DNA from: Amphritea sp.
Lineage (GTDB): Bacteria; Pseudomonadota; Gammaproteobacteria; Pseudomonadales; Nitrincolaceae
DNA: 19,986 nucleotides
NCBI GenBank assembly: GCA_024679635.1
Contig: JAIBDA010000011.1
Span: 1 to 19,986, forward strand
Reading direction: 5' to 3'
Both the position numbers and the translations under genes were made by a program. This document shows, in pieces, positions 8,312 through 16,247 of the stretch (positions are counted from its first letter, which is position 1; every line of letters starts with the position of its first letter). The notes under the pieces are model-generated. The model searched no databases and was not told the DNA's origin. It worked only from the letters and a program-made list of their open reading frames with translations.

Positions 8312-9468
8312 CGTTTCAACCTGTGACGCAGACGTAACAGCGCTTTCTCGATCTGACCGATACTGGTGGTATAGGAGAAGCGGATAAACTGATTGGCCCG
8401 GTGATCTCCAAAATCAATACCCGGGGTCACCGCCACTTTATCCTGCTCCAGCAGCTCCCAGCAAAAATCAAAGGTGTTATCAGTCAGGTGGGATGCGTCA
8501 GCATAGACATAGAAAGCACCTTCAGGCATCAAAGGAATATTAAAACCCAGTTCCCGCAGCCCATTAACTAACAGGTCGCGACGTTCCCTGAACGCCTCTC
8601 GACGCTGCTCAAGAATAGTCGTTGTTTCCGGATTAAACGCTTCTAACGCGGCGTACTGAGAGATTGTCGGTGGCGATATAAACAGATTCTGCGCCAAGCG
8701 TTCGATCTCGCCGACCGCTGATTCAGGCACGATAGTCCAACCCAACCGCCACCCGGTCATACCGAAATATTTAGAAAAACTGTTCAATACAAAAGCATCC
8801 TGATCCACTTCAAGCACTGAAGTCGCATCAAAACCATAGGTCAGACCGTGATAAAGCTCATCAACAACCAGATGCCCGCCTTTTGCCCGGACTGTCTGGG
8901 AAATAAGTTCTAACTGCTCTCGATGAACCACGCTACCCGTTGGATTAGCAGGTGATGCTAGTAGTACCCCGGCAGTCTGCGCATCCCAGTTTTGTTCAAT
9001 CAACTCAGGCGTCAGTTGATAGTTATCGCTGGCATCTACCGGTATAAGCTGACCTCGCGCTTCCAGTAAACGTAAAAAACGGGGATTACAGGGATAACCG
9101 GGGTCCGCCATCATAAAACGCTGCCCCGGATTAGCCAGGGTAGCAAACACCATCAATAGAGCCCCTGAGGCACCCGCAGTAACAATCACCCGTTCAGCGG
9201 GGATATCCAACCCATAACGCTCTTTATAGAAACCCGCAATCGCCTCACGCAGCGGTGGAATCCCTGCCGCTGGAGTGTACTGGGTATGCCCGGCCCGTAT
9301 AGCTGCAATACCGGCTTCAGAAACCGGTTCAGGCGTAGCAAAATCAGGTTCGCCGGCGCACATATGCACAACATCATGTCCAAGCGCATCCAGCTCTTTT
9401 GCCCGTTTTAACAGATCCATAACTTTAAAGGAGTCGATCTCAGCGACCCGGTCCGACCAGTTACTCAT
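8308..9468 (-). CDS. Class I/II pyridoxal-phosphate aminotransferase, AspC-like
   Basis: A 386-residue cytoplasmic aminotransferase of fold type I. PLP-site residues are in place: Asn175 in SPANPTG, Asp203 and Tyr206 in VDELYHG, the Schiff-base Lys233 in [15 protein letters not shown], and Arg241. A C-terminal Arg in QFIRFSYT fits the substrate carboxylate contact. The family covers aspartate, aromatic and alanine aminotransferases, so the amino donor cannot be fixed from sequence. Pseudomonas has a similar gene next to dksA, which supports conserved order. The start ATG is preceded by AAGGA with an 11-base spacer, and this AAGGA can pair with a TCCTT just before the start. It is co-transcribed with sfsA. 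Confidence 0.9.
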   Translation of the reverse strand: MSNWSDRVAEIDSFKVMDLLKRAKELDALGHDVVHMCAGEPDFATPEPVSEAGIAAIRAGHTQYTPAAGIPPLREAIAGFYKERYGLDIPAERVIVTAGASGALLMVFATLANPGQRFMMADPGYPCNPRFLRLLEARGQLIPVDASDNYQLTPELIEQNWDAQTAGVLLASPANPTGSVVHREQLELISQTVRAKGGHLVVDELYHGLTYGFDATSVLEVDQDAFVLNSFSKYFGMTGWRLGWTIVPESAVGEIERLAQNLFISPPTISQYAALEAFNPETTTILEQRREAFRERRDLLVNGLRELGFNIPLMPEGAFYVYADASHLTDNTFDFCWELLEQDKVAVTPGIDFGDHRANQFIRFSYTTSIGQIEKALLRLRHRLKR

Positions 9469-9470
9469 TA

Positions 9471-9484
9471 AAGGAGGTTTCCTT
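9471..9484 (-). promoter_or_regulatory. Ribosome-binding site of the aminotransferase gene inside a small hairpin
   Basis: On the minus strand AAGGA-AACC-TCCTT lies directly before the ATG at 9468. AAGGA is the only Shine-Dalgarno candidate and is perfectly complementary to TCCTT across a 4-base loop, so the site may be partly masked. A five-pair stem is weak and the effect may be small. Confidence 0.35.
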
Positions 9485-9613
9485 GGTGATTAAAATAAGG
9501 GCTCGATAACAGATGCGCAGATTATACATTAGTACCAACCCCAGCAAAGGGCTTCTCCATTGACAGTGATCAGCTAATACTGGCTGAATTCTTACTAGAA
9601 ACCGGGTAATTAC

Positions 9614-9622
9614 TGCTATATT
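9614..9622 (+). promoter_or_regulatory. Candidate extended -10 promoter for dksA
   Basis: TGCTATATT carries the TGn extension and five of six -10 bases, with no strong -35. The same TGCTAT core precedes pcnB and tonB in this window, which makes it more believable, but it remains a weak single-box call. Confidence 0.35.
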
Positions 9623-9810
9623 TAGACGTTATGCTACTGTCATTTCTGATGACCATACAAAAGATTGATTAACTTAAGGAAAGGTGAACTTATCTTTTGA
9701 ACTAGTTTTTTGATCTGGGGGCTGGTGAAACCTGAACGGTTCTGGTACCTTCAGCTCCCTTCTGATTGTTGGTTTAATATTGCCAGCATCAAGGCCGTTG
9801 GTAGAAGCGT

Positions 9811-9828
9811 TCGGGCACGGTTGCCCGA
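9811..9828 (+). other. Hairpin in the dksA leader
   Basis: A perfect inverted repeat TCGGGCA-CGGT-TGCCCGA (7-bp stem, 4-base loop) ends 29 bases before the dksA ATG. It is followed by CTTTGTAG rather than a T-run, so it is a poor terminator. It could be a leader structure affecting transcript stability or translation. Confidence 0.45.
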
Positions 9829-9857
9829 CTTTGTAGAAAGAGAAGCGAGGCAGAACT

Positions 9858-10286
9858 ATGCCGCATCAAGAAACACAGTTCACACACTTTGAACCTTACC
9901 CTATCAAGGAAGGCGATGAGTACATGGACGAACCTCAGAAAGATCATTTCCGCAATATACTGAATGCCTGGAAACAGGAGCTGATGGAAGAGGTCGATCG
10001 TACCGTAAACCATCTGCAGGAAGAAGCGACCAACTTTGCAGATCCTAGCGATCGTGCAAGCCAGGAAGAAGAGTTCAGTCTGGAGCTTCGTACCCGTGAC
10101 CGTGAGCGCAAGCTTATCAATAAAATTTCCAAAGCGATGGAAAGTATTGATGAAGACGATTACGGCTACTGTAACGCTTGTGGTGTAGAAATTGGCGTTC
10201 GTCGCCTGGAAGCCCGTCCGACTGCAACCTTATGTATTGATTGCAAGACGCTGGCTGAGATCAAAGAGAAGCAGCTCGGTATCTGA
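9858..10286 (+). CDS. dksA: RNA polymerase-binding transcription factor DksA
   Basis: A 142-residue regulator that enters the RNA polymerase secondary channel and, with ppGpp, lowers rRNA transcription and activates amino-acid biosynthesis promoters. The coiled-coil region (about 25-100) has the tip aspartates in ADPSDRAS (Asp62, Asp65, Ala67), matching Asp71, Asp74 and Ala76 of the E. coli protein. The zinc finger is a full four-cysteine type: Cys105, Cys108, Cys126, Cys129. The conserved RRLEARPTATLCIDCKTLAEI segment is intact. The protein is slightly shorter than E. coli DksA (151) only at the variable N-terminus. The ATG at 9858 has a GAGG seven bases upstream, and an in-frame TAG lies 24 bases before it. 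gluQ follows after 37 bases. Confidence 0.97.
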   Translation: MPHQETQFTHFEPYPIKEGDEYMDEPQKDHFRNILNAWKQELMEEVDRTVNHLQEEATNFADPSDRASQEEEFSLELRTRDRERKLINKISKAMESIDEDDYGYCNACGVEIGVRRLEARPTATLCIDCKTLAEIKEKQLGI

Positions 10287-10293
10287 TCTGTCT

Positions 10294-10316
10294 GCGGCTG
10301 ACCCCTGGTCAGCCGC
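10294..10316 (+). terminator. dksA-gluQ hairpin (attenuator or start-masking structure)
   Basis: A perfect 10-bp stem, GCGGCTGACC pairing with GGTCAGCCGC around a CCT loop, lies between the dksA stop and the gluQ ATG. Its 3' arm ends only 7 bases before the ATG, where a Shine-Dalgarno should be, and no other Shine-Dalgarno is visible. There is no T-run after it (TGTTACA), so intrinsic termination would be inefficient. A dksA-gluQ terminator controlling gluQ is reported in Shigella/E. coli. Here the structure may limit gluQ by partial termination or by blocking ribosome entry. Confidence 0.6.
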
Positions 10317-10323
10317 TGTTACA

Positions 10324-11199
10324 ATGATCTATACAGGACGCTTCGCCCCCTCACCCACAGGGCCGCTTCATTTCGGCTCACTTCTGGCGGCTCTTGCCAG
10401 CTATCTTGACGCCCGCTCCCATCAGGGGGACTGGCTGGTTCGTATCGAAGATCTGGACCCACCCCGCGAAGTCAAAGGTGCTACTGACAACATTCTTCGC
10501 ACCCTTGAGCAACTAGGTCTCCATTGGGATCACAGCGTTGTTCGACAAAGTCACCGCCTCAGTATCTATAACGACATTCTCACAGACCTGACGAATAACG
10601 GTCAGGCCTACCCCTGCACATGCTCCCGACAACAGATTCAACTTCGTAGTGGCAACTCCCACTATGACGGTTTTTGCCGTGATCACATACCTGACGCCGA
10701 TCAACTTTTTGCTATGCGTAGTCGTTGCAACGCAAACTACAGCTTTGATGACCAGATACTCGGACACCAGAACTTCGCCTCTCAGAAGGAAGACTTTGTT
10801 ATCTTTCGCAGGGATGGATTCTTTGCCTATCAATTAGCCGTAACGGTTGATGATGCAGAACAACAGATCACTCATGTTGTTCGCGGATCAGATCTGCTAG
10901 ATTCAACACCCAAACAGATTCATCTGCAGCGTCAGCTAGGCTATCATCAGCCTGTCTATGCGCATATTCCGGTGGCAACAAATGCGCTGGGGCAAAAACT
11001 CAGTAAGCAAACCTTTGCCCCGGCTCTGAATCAGAATGAAAGAGTACAGCTTGTGATAAAGGCATTAAACTTCCTCGGGCAGCAGCCTATAGCAGAGCTG
11101 GCAGACAGTACTATCGAAGAGTGCCTCAACTGGGCAGTAGAGCACTGGAATCTAACCGCTGTTCCTGCCTGCCTGAGTATGTCACTGGAGGAAAGCTAA
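10324..11199 (+). CDS. gluQ: Glutamyl-queuosine tRNA(Asp) synthetase
   Basis: A 291-residue paralogue of the glutamyl-tRNA synthetase catalytic domain that attaches glutamate to the queuosine base at the anticodon of tRNA(Asp). It lacks an anticodon-binding domain, as expected. The HxGH-type motif is HFGS (16-19) after GRFAPSPTGPL. The KMSKS-type loop is KLSK (225-228). The zinc site Cys98, Cys100, Tyr114, Cys118 matches the CxC...Y...C pattern of GluQ enzymes. IEDLDPPR (41-48) is also typical. The frame is open upstream into dksA, but the ATG at 10324 begins exactly at the conserved N-terminus. It lies directly behind the hairpin at 10294-10316. Its stop TAA overlaps the cbrX ATG by one base (TAATG). 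Confidence 0.95.
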   Translation: MIYTGRFAPSPTGPLHFGSLLAALASYLDARSHQGDWLVRIEDLDPPREVKGATDNILRTLEQLGLHWDHSVVRQSHRLSIYNDILTDLTNNGQAYPCTCSRQQIQLRSGNSHYDGFCRDHIPDADQLFAMRSRCNANYSFDDQILGHQNFASQKEDFVIFRRDGFFAYQLAVTVDDAEQQITHVVRGSDLLDSTPKQIHLQRQLGYHQPVYAHIPVATNALGQKLSKQTFAPALNQNERVQLVIKALNFLGQQPIAELADSTIEECLNWAVEHWNLTAVPACLSMSLEES

Positions 11200-11375
11200 T
11201 GCATTTCTACCGCCTTTTAATCGTTCTGGTAATCGGTGGGTACCTGCTATCCCCGATTCTGGATCAATGGTGGCCCGACGCAGCGACCCCCTGGTATCGG
11301 CCTTTCATTATCTGGGCGGCACTCATCCTGATGGTAGCAATTTTAGAGCGGAGACGACGTCAAGATGAGTTTTAA
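11199..11375 (+). CDS. cbrX: Small membrane protein CbrX
   Basis: A 58-residue protein with two predicted membrane helices (about 4-22 and 31-49) joined by a short DQWWPDAATPW loop and ending in a basic, charged tail (ERRRRQDEF). A strong Shine-Dalgarno, GGAGG, lies seven bases before the ATG. The start overlaps the gluQ stop (TAATG) and the end overlaps the cbrA start by 11 bases, so gluQ, cbrX and cbrA appear translationally coupled. In Pseudomonas a small gene called cbrX occupies exactly this place before cbrA; its role there is mainly known as coupling cbrA expression. Whether the peptide itself acts on CbrA is unknown. Longer upstream starts within gluQ are in frame but lack support. 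Confidence 0.85.
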   Translation: MHFYRLLIVLVIGGYLLSPILDQWWPDAATPWYRPFIIWAALILMVAILERRRRQDEF

Positions 11376-14259
11376 TCTGACCGAACTACTGTTCATCGCG
11401 ATTACCTACCTGACTTTTCTGTTTGGCACTGCCTACATTACTGAACGGGGCTGGATTCCAGCCCGCGTCATCTACCATCCGATCACCTATATTCTGTCAT
11501 TAGGAGTGTTCACCAGCGTCTGGACTTTTTATGGCACTTTTGAACTGGCCAAAGAATCTGGTTATAGCTTCCTGGCTTCCTATTTGGGCGGGTCCGCAGC
11601 CTTTTTTCTGGCGCCAGTGATATTAGTGCCCATTCTCAGAATCACACGAACCTATCAGCTCAGCTCCCTTGCCGACCTGTTTGCTTTCCGTTTTCGCTCC
11701 GCCACCGCCGGAACCCTGACAGCAATCTTCTCATTACTGGCAATACTGCCACTAATCTCCATACAGATTCACGCTGTAACTGATTCACTGCATATTCTTA
11801 ACCAGGACCTCTCCTCCGATCAGGTCGCCATTGGTTTCTGTACGCTGATCGCTCTCTTTTCGATTTTGTTCGGTGCCCGTAACCCTTCTCTGCGCTATAA
11901 CCGCACCGGGTTAATTGTCGCGATGGCCACCGGGTCGCTGATTAAACTGATCGCTATCGGCACCATAGCTCTCTATGCGTTATACGGTGTCATGGGCGGG
12001 CCCGGTGGACTCGACCTTTGGTTACAGCAACACCCTGAAGAGGTCAAAGTCTTCAACACCCCGCTGGACAGCGATATGTGGCGAACTATGCTGTTGGGTT
12101 TTTTCTCAGCAATCATCGTAATGCCTCATACCTTTCATATGATGTTTACTGAAAACACCTCATCCAACAGCCTACATAAAGCCAGCTGGGGCATCCCTCT
12201 CTACTTACTACTACTGGCGCTGGCCGTCCCCCCCATCCTCTGGGCAGGTATAAAACTCGGCGTTGGCGATCATCCAGCCTTTCTTATTCTCAATATGGGC
12301 GTAGCACTGGACTCTAACTTTCTAACAATTCTGGCTTTTATCGGCGGGCTGGCGGCGGCCAGCGGTATTATTATCGTCGCGACCATTTCAATCACTTCAA
12401 TGCTGCAGAACCATATCGTTTTACCCTTAATTCCACCGATTGCGACCCATGAGCTATACTCGCGATTACTATGGCTAAGGCGATCACTGATCATCGTGAT
12501 GATGTTATTCAGCTATCTGTTCTATAGCAAAATAGGCCTGAATTTTAATCTGCAATGGCTGGGCACACTTGCATTTATCGCCTTTATGCAATTTCTACCC
12601 GGCATACTGGCAACTCTCTTCTGGCCCGGAGCCAACCGTACAGGTTTCTGCCTGGGACTGATTGCTGGCATGGGCACCTGGATTATTACCATGTTACTGG
12701 GTTTACTCACCGGTACAGACACAGCACTGCTCATTCAACAGGACTGGCACCAGATTGCGATCTACGCTTTAGCTGCAAACATCACTATTTTCCTGTTAGC
12801 CTCACTCATCGCCAAGAGCTCCAAGGAAGAAATAGCCAGTGCCAGTGCTTGCTTGCATAACAGTATTCAGCGTCCGATTAGCCCTCAGCTGGATATTAGC
12901 AATAGCGATGAATTGGTTGAACTGCTCAGCAAAAAATTAGGCAAAGAGACCGCTCAACGGGAAATAGATAACGCCTTAAAAGAACTTAAGCTGACTAAAA
13001 AGGAGCTGGATGCTATCGATCTTATGCGCCTCAACACACTGATAGAAAGTCGTCTCAGCGCCCTATTCGGGCCGGTCGGCGCCAGTAGCCTGCTTTACCA
13101 GAACACAGAAAAAAATACGCTCGACCAGTACCGCACCCAGGATATCCACCTGCTGGAAGGGCAACTGGAAAACTACCAGACCCAACTCAGTGGATTAGCC
13201 GCTGAACTGGATAATTTACGCCGTCACCACCGCATGACCCTGCAGCGACTCCCGATCGGCGCCTGCTCTCTGGATGAAAAAGGTCAAGTTATTTTCTGGA
13301 ACGCAGAGATGGAGCATTTCACCGGATTAAGCACTTCATCAGTGCTAACGAAAAAGCTGGTTAACATTGCCGCTCCCTGGGGAGAGCTTCTGTTCAATTT
13401 TTCTGCCCTGAATCAGAACCACCTGCTCTCTCACCACATGCTGATTAATGGCGAAAATTGCTGGCTGAGTCTGCATAAAGCCAGCCTGGCTGATGATACA
13501 GACGCGATGGTGATACTGCTTGAGAACGAGACAGAAAACCAGATTCTGGTAAACCGACTTTCTCACAATGAACGGCTAGCATCCATCGGCCGTTTTGCGG
13601 CGGGTGTTGCCCACGAAATAGGTAACCCGGTCACCGGCATTGCTTGTTTGGCTCAGAACCTTAAGTACGAAACAGAAGACCCCATTATTCTCGAAAGCGG
13701 CGAACAGATCGTGGCCCAAACGGCCCGAATTACCCGAATAGTGCAATCACTGATCCGCTTTGCCCATACCGGACAAAGTGATGGCCAGCGGTTTGAGGAA
13801 AACATCAGCCTGAAAGAGCTAACAGATGAAGCTATCCATCTTGTGTCCATGGATAGCAGAGGCCGACAGATACAGCTAATGAACAATATTGATAACACAG
13901 TAAACGTTGGCGGCGACCCGCAGCGACTCCTGCAGGTGTTTGTAAACCTGATCAATAATGCTTGTGACGCATCACCGGATAACAGTTCAATCTGGCTGGA
14001 TGCGTACGAGAGAAATAGCTCGCTAGAAGTAACCGTGACCGATGAGGGCAGCGGTATTGTAAAAGAACATCAGGATAAACTGTTTGAGCCTTTTTTCACC
14101 ACCAAAGACCCCGGGAAAGGTACTGGATTAGGACTGCCTTTGGTATATAACATCATTGAAGAGCATTATGGTAGTATAAGCATAGTGAGTCCCGCCAATA
14201 AAAATCAGAATAATGGCACTCAAGTGGTTATCACCCTCCCCAAAAGCTTACAAGAATAA
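11365..14259 (+). CDS. cbrA: Sensor histidine kinase CbrA with SLC5 transporter domain
   Basis: A 964-residue inner-membrane sensor. Residues 1 to about 490 form a sodium/solute symporter (SLC5) type domain with about 13 hydrophobic helices. A STAC-like linker (about 505-585, including LFGPVGAS), a short coiled coil (about 590-622) and a PAS domain (about 627-720) follow. The HisKA domain has the phosphorylated His750 in VAHEIGNP, and the HATPase domain has the N box at about 865 (NNACDAS), DEGSGI from 893 and GTGLGLPL from 919. All catalytic boxes are intact. In Pseudomonas CbrA senses carbon/nitrogen status and can transport histidine. The start lies inside cbrX and cbrB follows after 67 bases. 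Another SLC5-kinase is the only alternative, and the neighbours argue strongly for CbrA. Confidence 0.95.
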   Translation: MSFNLTELLFIAITYLTFLFGTAYITERGWIPARVIYHPITYILSLGVFTSVWTFYGTFELAKESGYSFLASYLGGSAAFFLAPVILVPILRITRTYQLSSLADLFAFRFRSATAGTLTAIFSLLAILPLISIQIHAVTDSLHILNQDLSSDQVAIGFCTLIALFSILFGARNPSLRYNRTGLIVAMATGSLIKLIAIGTIALYALYGVMGGPGGLDLWLQQHPEEVKVFNTPLDSDMWRTMLLGFFSAIIVMPHTFHMMFTENTSSNSLHKASWGIPLYLLLLALAVPPILWAGIKLGVGDHPAFLILNMGVALDSNFLTILAFIGGLAAASGIIIVATISITSMLQNHIVLPLIPPIATHELYSRLLWLRRSLIIVMMLFSYLFYSKIGLNFNLQWLGTLAFIAFMQFLPGILATLFWPGANRTGFCLGLIAGMGTWIITMLLGLLTGTDTALLIQQDWHQIAIYALAANITIFLLASLIAKSSKEEIASASACLHNSIQRPISPQLDISNSDELVELLSKKLGKETAQREIDNALKELKLTKKELDAIDLMRLNTLIESRLSALFGPVGASSLLYQNTEKNTLDQYRTQDIHLLEGQLENYQTQLSGLAAELDNLRRHHRMTLQRLPIGACSLDEKGQVIFWNAEMEHFTGLSTSSVLTKKLVNIAAPWGELLFNFSALNQNHLLSHHMLINGENCWLSLHKASLADDTDAMVILLENETENQILVNRLSHNERLASIGRFAAGVAHEIGNPVTGIACLAQNLKYETEDPIILESGEQIVAQTARITRIVQSLIRFAHTGQSDGQRFEENISLKELTDEAIHLVSMDSRGRQIQLMNNIDNTVNVGGDPQRLLQVFVNLINNACDASPDNSSIWLDAYERNSSLEVTVTDEGSGIVKEHQDKLFEPFFTTKDPGKGTGLGLPLVYNIIEEHYGSISIVSPANKNQNNGTQVVITLPKSLQE

Positions 14260-14326
14260 GCTTGCAGGATAAGTTTTTAAAAACGAAAACCTGTGGGCGA
14301 AGGCTAAGAAAGCAAAGGTATACCGA

Positions 14327-15754
14327 ATGAGCCGCATTCTGATCGTAGAAGATGAATCTATTATACGTACTGCCCTCCGGCGTTTGCTGGAGCGCAATAG
14401 CTACTCCGTTGACGACGCTGGATCTGTCGACGAAGCAACCAGCCAGTTCAACCTCAATGACTACAACCTGATCATCAGCGATCTACGCTTGCCTGGTGCA
14501 CCAGGCACCGACCTGATCAACCTGGCAAAGGCTGTTCCTGTTGTCATAATGACCAGCTATGCCAGCATGAGGTCAGCTGTCGATGCTATGAAAATGGGTG
14601 CGGTAGATTACATAGCCAAACCCTTTGATCATGATGAAGTGCTGGAAACCATCGCCAACATTATCAAGCTTCGTGGTGCTGAAGATAAAAGCACACAGGC
14701 AAAAGTAAATCCCGACAAATCAAAGGCGCCCTCAGCCAATCAGATGGTTGGCACCTGTAAGCCGATGCAGGATCTGTTTAGTCGCATCCACAAAGTCGCT
14801 CGTACCGATGCCACTGTTTTGATTCAGGGGGAATCAGGTACCGGTAAGGAACTAGCGGCCCGGGCAATTCACCAACAAAGTTCGCGAGCCGATGCACCCA
14901 TGGTATCGGTTAACTGCGCCTCGATTCCGGAAACACTGATTGAATCGGAGCTCTTTGGCCATGAGAAAGGCGCTTTCACCGGTGCGGACAGCGCACGTAA
15001 CGGACTGATCGAGGCAGCCCATGGCGGCACTCTGTTTCTGGATGAGATTGGCGAACTACCCCTGGAGGCTCAGGCCCGCCTGTTACGCTTTCTGCAAGAG
15101 AGCGAAATACGTCGTGTCGGCGCCGTTAAATCGATCAATGTAGATGTCCGTCTCATCGCTGCCACCCACCGCAACCTTAAAGCGCTAGCCAAGACCGGCG
15201 AATTCCGTGAAGATCTCTATTATCGGCTCTATGTGATGGAGTTGCAGATGCCTCCGCTGCGAGAACGTGGCGATGACATCATCACGATTGCCCAGCAGTT
15301 CCTGCAAAAAAGCTGCGACAAGCTCGGATCTAAATTACTGAAATTCAGCGACGATGCCTGCCAAACTATGACCCGCTACAACTGGCCTGGTAACGTTAGA
15401 GAGCTACAAAACGCTATAGAGCGGGCTGTTATCCTGTCCGAAGATCACATAATCACCACCGATCTGCTGGGCCTGGATATTGAACCAGGCTCATTGGCTG
15501 AACTGGAAAGCAGTTTTGCCAGTGGCAACTCACTCGTTGCGGAAACAGACCAAGACAGATCTGAGCGGCGCCCTGAACAAAGCCTGTCACTGGATGATTA
15601 CTTCCAGCGGTTCGTACTGGAAAATCAGGACAGTATGAATGAGACAGCTCTGGCAAAAAAACTGGGTGTCAGCCGAAAGTGCTTATGGGAAAGACGCCAG
15701 AAGCTCGGCATTCCGAGAAAGCCGAAACAAGACTCTACATTGGTTAGCGAATAA
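14327..15754 (+). CDS. cbrB: Sigma-54-dependent response regulator CbrB
   Basis: A 475-residue NtrC-type activator. The receiver domain (1-115) has Asp9, the phosphoacceptor Asp52 in ISDLRLPG and Lys98 in YIAKPF. The AAA+ domain (about 140-375) has Walker A GESGTGKE (168-175), the sigma-54 contact loop GAFTGA (215-220) and Walker B GTLFLDE (234-240). The C-terminus is a Fis-type helix-turn-helix (about 442-466, [19 protein letters not shown]). It is activated by CbrA and turns on sigma-54 promoters, in Pseudomonas above all the crcZ sRNA gene. AAAGG lies eight bases before the ATG. The following intergenic region contains the matching sigma-54 promoter and a half-site array. A 12-base palindrome (14273-14284) in the cbrA-cbrB gap has no clear role. 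Confidence 0.95.
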   Translation: MSRILIVEDESIIRTALRRLLERNSYSVDDAGSVDEATSQFNLNDYNLIISDLRLPGAPGTDLINLAKAVPVVIMTSYASMRSAVDAMKMGAVDYIAKPFDHDEVLETIANIIKLRGAEDKSTQAKVNPDKSKAPSANQMVGTCKPMQDLFSRIHKVARTDATVLIQGESGTGKELAARAIHQQSSRADAPMVSVNCASIPETLIESELFGHEKGAFTGADSARNGLIEAAHGGTLFLDEIGELPLEAQARLLRFLQESEIRRVGAVKSINVDVRLIAATHRNLKALAKTGEFREDLYYRLYVMELQMPPLRERGDDIITIAQQFLQKSCDKLGSKLLKFSDDACQTMTRYNWPGNVRELQNAIERAVILSEDHIITTDLLGLDIEPGSLAELESSFASGNSLVAETDQDRSERRPEQSLSLDDYFQRFVLENQDSMNETALAKKLGVSRKCLWERRQKLGIPRKPKQDSTLVSE

Positions 15755-15779
15755 GTTACGACTTTAGGATGATATACCC

Positions 15780-15873
15780 CTAACAAAAGTGTTACTTATC
15801 CACCTTTACGCAGTTGCAGCATGAGTTGAAAGGTAACACTTTTTGTTACCCTCACTTGATGACACAGGTAACA
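15780..15873 (+). promoter_or_regulatory. Putative CbrB upstream activating sites (GTAACA/TGTTAC array)
   Basis: Five half-sites are visible: CTAACA 15780-15785 (5 of 6 bases), TGTTAC 15790-15795, GTAACA 15833-15838, TGTTAC 15844-15849 and GTAACA 15868-15873. The central pair extends to the perfect inverted repeat GGTAACA-N5-TGTTACC (15832-15850). The two inverted pairs are centred about 53-54 bases apart, close to five helical turns. The array lies about 77-170 bases upstream of the start predicted from the sigma-54 promoter, the usual place for enhancer-binding activators. Pseudomonas CbrB sites use TGTTAC/GTAACA half-sites, from memory with 14-base spacing, so the exact layout differs here. 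Confidence 0.65.
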
Positions 15874-15923
15874 AACCAAATAATTGTAGAATAAAGTTAT
15901 TTAAATCATGTAGTTATAAACAT

Positions 15924-15939
15924 TGGCACAAGCCATGCT
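15924..15939 (+). promoter_or_regulatory. Sigma-54 promoter upstream of CrcZ-like RNA
   Basis: TGGCACAAGCCATGCT matches the sigma-54 consensus TGGCAC-N5-TTGCW in all but one defined position. The invariant GG (15925-15926) and GC (15937-15938) are separated by exactly 10 bases, as the -24/-12 elements require. Predicted transcription start is about 15949-15950. It lies 170 bases after cbrB, which encodes a sigma-54 activator, and downstream of the half-site array. Confidence 0.75.
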
Positions 15940-16024
15940 TTATTGTAAGCAAGAAGAAAAACAATGCTTAAAGCATGTAATCATAATAAAAATAAAACCC
16001 AGATTACTCGTTTATAAGCAACCT

Positions 16025-16050
16025 GCCTCGAATAAAAATAATAATGAGGC
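16025..16050 (+). other. Hairpin presenting an A-rich Hfq/Crc motif in its loop
   Basis: GCCTC (16025-16029) pairs perfectly with GAGGC (16046-16050), leaving a 16-base loop of almost only A and T that holds three overlapping AANAANAA matches. Unpaired loops are where Hfq would bind such motifs. Confidence 0.5.
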
Positions 16051-16117
16051 TTTAAGCTGGTCGCCGTAATTGACACCCAAATACGACGGTCCCGAGATAG
16101 TGCTCTTAGAAATAAAA

Positions 16118-16144
16118 ACAACAAGCTAAGGCTAGCGTTGTTGT
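16118..16144 (+). other. Strong hairpin near the 3' part of the CrcZ-like RNA
   Basis: ACAACAAGCTA pairs with TAGC-G-TTGTTGT around an AGGC loop: 11 base pairs with a single bulged G at 16137. Its 5' arm contains most of the last AACAACAA motif, so that motif would be hidden when the stem forms. No T-run follows, so this is not a standard terminator. Confidence 0.5.
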
Positions 16145-16215
16145 CTAAGGCGATCAGCTTATCCATTCCCTTTTCCCTGTTATCTAATTCCCTAATTTAC
16201 CTCATTGATCACTGT

Positions 16216-16247
16216 TTTTACGGCGTTTACTTCGTTATTCCGTAAAA
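16216..16247 (+). terminator. Weak candidate terminator of the CrcZ-like RNA
   Basis: TTTTACGG (16216-16223) and CCGTAAAA (16240-16247) form a perfect 8-bp inverted repeat with a 16-base loop, followed by only three T. The stem is AT-rich and the loop large, so efficiency would be low; it could also be an operator near the pcnB promoter. Confidence 0.3.

Larger units (their letters stand above)
9469..9857 (+). other. Aminotransferase-dksA intergenic region with long dksA leader
   Basis: This 389-base region separates the divergent aminotransferase and dksA genes and holds no convincing protein gene. It contains a candidate extended -10 promoter for dksA at 9614-9622. If that is right, the dksA transcript has a leader of roughly 230 bases. 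Within it, GGGGGCTG (9717-9724) can pair with CAGCTCCC (9752-9759) using one G-U pair, and a perfect 7-bp hairpin lies at 9811-9828. I recognise no known riboswitch class. Confidence 0.5.

Noticed and set aside
9710..9892. 60-residue reading frame beginning at TTG upstream of dksA
   Set aside because: It has no Shine-Dalgarno, overlaps the dksA start in another frame, and shows no recognisable family; most likely leader RNA.
14273..14284. GTTTTTAAAAAC palindrome between cbrA and cbrB
   Set aside because: It is a perfect 12-base palindrome but pure A/T apart from its ends, with no loop and no partner site; likely chance.
15832..15850. GGTAACA-CTTTT-TGTTACC as the cbrB terminator
   Set aside because: The stem is AT-rich and no T-run follows it. 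The same half-sites recur on both sides, which fits protein-binding sites better.
15981..16166. 61-residue minus-strand reading frame
   Set aside because: It lies inside the proposed sRNA, has a low-complexity product, and shows no recognisable domain.
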